Assembly (NCBI RefSeq): GCF_040222815.1
Contig: NZ_JAVKCH010000053.1
Location: 124,001-188,000 of the forward strand
Direction of reading: 5' to 3'
DNA: 64,000 bases
From: Imperialibacter sp040222815
GTDB taxonomy: Bacteria > Bacteroidota > Bacteroidia > Cytophagales > Cyclobacteriaceae
Position 1 is the stretch's first letter; each line of letters begins with the position of its first letter. The notes beneath the pieces are model-generated. The model saw only the letters and a program-made list of their open reading frames with translations, did no database searches and had not been told where the DNA came from. The position numbers and the translations under genes are program-made. Shown here one piece after another: positions 62,510 to 64,000 of the stretch.

Positions 62510-63844
62510 TTAGTTCATAGGCAGATCACGGAAATCGTCAAGGCTGACTTCCTTCGACTTAATAGTCACTTGTGACTTTATGTACTCCATTACTTTCAGC
62601 GTTTGAACCTGATTGTGAACTTTCATGTAATTGTCACCATTCTCCCCCTGAAGGTAGTTGTTAACAAACATATCGATGCTCGATTCAAACTGAGAGCCCA
62701 TGCCACTGCCGGCTAGCTGCCTTCTGATCAGCTTTCTGGCTTCTTCCATCACGTCCTCGTGCTCTATTTTCAAATCCTGATCCTTACTGATTTTGTTTCT
62801 TATAAGAGACCACTTCAATTCTTTGGTGTAGGCATCAAACTCTTTCTCGATATCTTCCGGAGTCAATTGACCTTCATTCGTTCTCAGCAGCCAGCTTTTC
62901 AAAAAGCTGTCAGGAAGCTCAAGCTTCGTGTTTTTGATCATTTCATTTCTGATTGACCTGTCAAGAAACATGTCTGTTTCTTGCTGGTAATTTTCAGAAA
63001 TGGTTTCTTTTATTTTTTGTTCAAACTCTTCGTTTGACTTTACGGCGTCTTTGCCAAAGGTCTTGTCGAATAATTCCTGATTGACTTCGGCTTTAGCCAC
63101 CCGGCTAATATTTTTTACTTCAAAAGTATATTTGCCCTTCAGTTTCTTAGCCTCATCTTTGGTAATGCCCAGAGCAATTGCCAAATCTGATTCTTCTTTG
63201 AAAAGCTTTTTGATATCCACCTCAACAACAGCACCCTTAGTCACGCCAACCAGTTTTTTCGCTTCTTTTGGCGAAAGTTTGTCGGCGTAAAGCACAATGC
63301 TTTCCTCTTTGGCGTCATCTTCACCTTTCAGAACACCGAAAAGGTTATCTCCTTCAGCTGCAGTTTCCTGGTCGCTGGTTTCGCCGAACTGGCTCTTAAG
63401 GTTTTCAACTGTTTCGGCAATTAGCTTCTTATCAACTTTTATCGAATATGACGTTACGCTGACCTTTTTGGAGAGGTCAATTGAGAATTCATCAACCAGC
63501 CCAACGTTGTATTCAAATTCAAAATCCTTCTGCACATCCCAATCAATGTCCTGTGCTTTTTCAACATTAGGAAGAGGCTCGCCAATGATCTCCAACTTGT
63601 TGTCCTTGATATAATCTGACACTTTGTGAGAAAGCATATGGTTCACTTCATCCACAAGAATCGACTTACCATACATTTTGCGAATCATGCCCTGAGGCAC
63701 CTTCCCTGGGCGGAAGCCTTTAATGGAGGCTTTGCGACTATACTCCCTTATTTTTTCTTCAACTTTGGGTTGATAATCAGTTTCTGAAACCTTAATTTTA
63801 ATAAGGGCTTCTGTCTTAGTAATCTTGTCGAGTTGAATATCCAA
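62510..63844 (-). CDS. tig: Trigger factor, ribosome-associated chaperone/PPIase
   Basis: The 444-residue protein has the ribosome-binding N-terminal domain with GFRPGKVPQGMIRKMYG (the GFRxGxxP signature, about residues 42-58), a central region that is divergent from the FKBP-type PPIase domain of E. coli, and a C-terminal chaperone domain with long helices. Bacteroidota trigger factors often have such a divergent or reduced middle part. No ATG fits: the conserved opening DIQLDKITKTEALIKIKV begins at a TTG (63844), and a more distal TTG at 63895 lies inside the tRNA terminator. It precedes clpP and clpX. Confidence 0.93.
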   Translation of the reverse strand: MDIQLDKITKTEALIKIKVSETDYQPKVEEKIREYSRKASIKGFRPGKVPQGMIRKMYGKSILVDEVNHMLSHKVSDYIKDNKLEIIGEPLPNVEKAQDIDWDVQKDFEFEYNVGLVDEFSIDLSKKVSVTSYSIKVDKKLIAETVENLKSQFGETSDQETAAEGDNLFGVLKGEDDAKEESIVLYADKLSPKEAKKLVGVTKGAVVEVDIKKLFKEESDLAIALGITKDEAKKLKGKYTFEVKNISRVAKAEVNQELFDKTFGKDAVKSNEEFEQKIKETISENYQQETDMFLDRSIRNEMIKNTKLELPDSFLKSWLLRTNEGQLTPEDIEKEFDAYTKELKWSLIRNKISKDQDLKIEHEDVMEEARKLIRRQLAGSGMGSQFESSIDMFVNNYLQGENGDNYMKVHNQVQTLKVMEYIKSQVTIKSKEVSLDDFRDLPMN

Positions 63845-63879
63845 TGTTGTAGAATTTTGTTGAGTCAATCCAATATAAA

Positions 63880-63919
63880 AAAACCCTCTCAGCAATTGCG
63901 TAGGAGGGTTTGTTTTTTA
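63880..63919 (-). terminator. Intrinsic terminator downstream of tRNA-Leu
   Basis: On the minus strand AAACCCTCC pairs with AGAGGGTTT over a 12-base loop, and a run of seven T follows. It ends the tRNA transcript and shows that the tig frame upstream of 63844 is not its real coding start. Confidence 0.75.
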
Positions 63920-63920
63920 G

Positions 63921-64000
63921 TGCGGGTGGAGGGACTCGAACCCCCATGCCTTGCGGCGCTAGATCCTAAGTCTAGTGCGTCTACCAATTTCGCCACACCC
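63921..64000 (-). tRNA. tRNA-Leu (UAG), 5' end cut by the window edge
   Basis: Read on the minus strand, the sequence folds as a long-variable-arm tRNA: acceptor 3' strand CACCCGC plus discriminator A at 63921, T-arm GGTTCGAGTCC, D-arm with AAATTGGTAGACGC, and anticodon stem CTAGA/TCTAG around the loop CTTAGGA with anticodon TAG. The first two bases (GC) of the acceptor lie beyond position 64000. No CCA is encoded. Confidence 0.93.

Noticed and set aside
1..64000. CRISPR array, insertion sequence, prophage or toxin-antitoxin system
   Set aside because: No regular direct repeats, transposase, integrase, phage structural gene or recognisable toxin-antitoxin pair seen on either strand.

Overview
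The window looks like a chromosomal segment of a Bacteroidota bacterium, most likely of the order Cytophagales. The signs are a SusC/SusD pair, a type IX secretion (T9SS) C-terminal sorting domain on a large secreted protein, a PorE-like TPR/propeller/OmpA protein, BatA and DUF4199 membrane proteins, a DUF2911 protein, and repeated matches to the Bacteroidota -7 promoter element TAnnTTTG upstream of genes. Base composition looks mid-40s percent G+C by eye. Coding density is high and no gap exceeds 300 bases. I see no insertion sequence, prophage or CRISPR array.

Layout. (1) 0-9.1 kb is accessory in character: two different secreted alpha/beta hydrolases, a RapA-type SNF2 ATPase on the opposite strand, a small membrane protein, an AlkD-like protein, an SRPBCC protein, and a tightly overlapping trio (methyltransferase, M28 peptidase lipoprotein, small membrane protein). 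(2) 9.3-13 kb holds a fatty acid desaturase converging on a short alpha-glucan phosphorylase homologue that lacks the PLP lysine, then a secreted thioredoxin-fold protein. (3) 13-19.4 kb is a compact operon: BatA-domain protein, a dihydroorotase homologue without its metal ligands, two DUF4199 proteins and two family-2 glycosyltransferases. (4) 19.4-24.4 kb holds a methyltransferase, a DUF1080 protein, adenylosuccinate lyase and small proteins.

(5) 24.5-31.5 kb is a TetR-controlled efflux operon (TolC, HlyD, two ABC ATPases, two ABC-2 permeases) in the YbhGFSR arrangement, preceded by a striking set of nested TTAACC/GGTTAA half-sites. (6) 31.5-36.4 kb on the minus strand has MocA- and XdhC-type molybdenum-hydroxylase maturation genes, a CBS protein, a NUDIX hydrolase and small secreted proteins. 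(7) 36.6-39.9 kb is lepA-folD-queE. (8) 39.9-53.9 kb is envelope and secretion: two paralogous secreted MORN proteins, the PorE-like protein, a 1.35-kilo-residue Asp-box T9SS cargo, then SusC, SusD and a third lipoprotein ended by a strong terminator. (9) 54-57.8 kb groups an arylsulfotransferase-family lipoprotein, a cytochrome/copper-monooxygenase-like protein and a PAPS-type sulfotransferase. (10) 57.8-64 kb is core: hldD, queD, lpxB, clpX-clpP-tig and a tRNA-Leu(UAG) cut by the window end.

The most unusual observations are two enzyme-family members that have lost essential residues (the phosphorylase homologue and the dihydroorotase homologue, the latter embedded in a BatA/glycosyltransferase operon), the sulfotransferase neighbourhood at 54-58 kb, and the TetR operator array. 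No statement here rests on a database search; family names are from recognition of motifs and overall sequence character.
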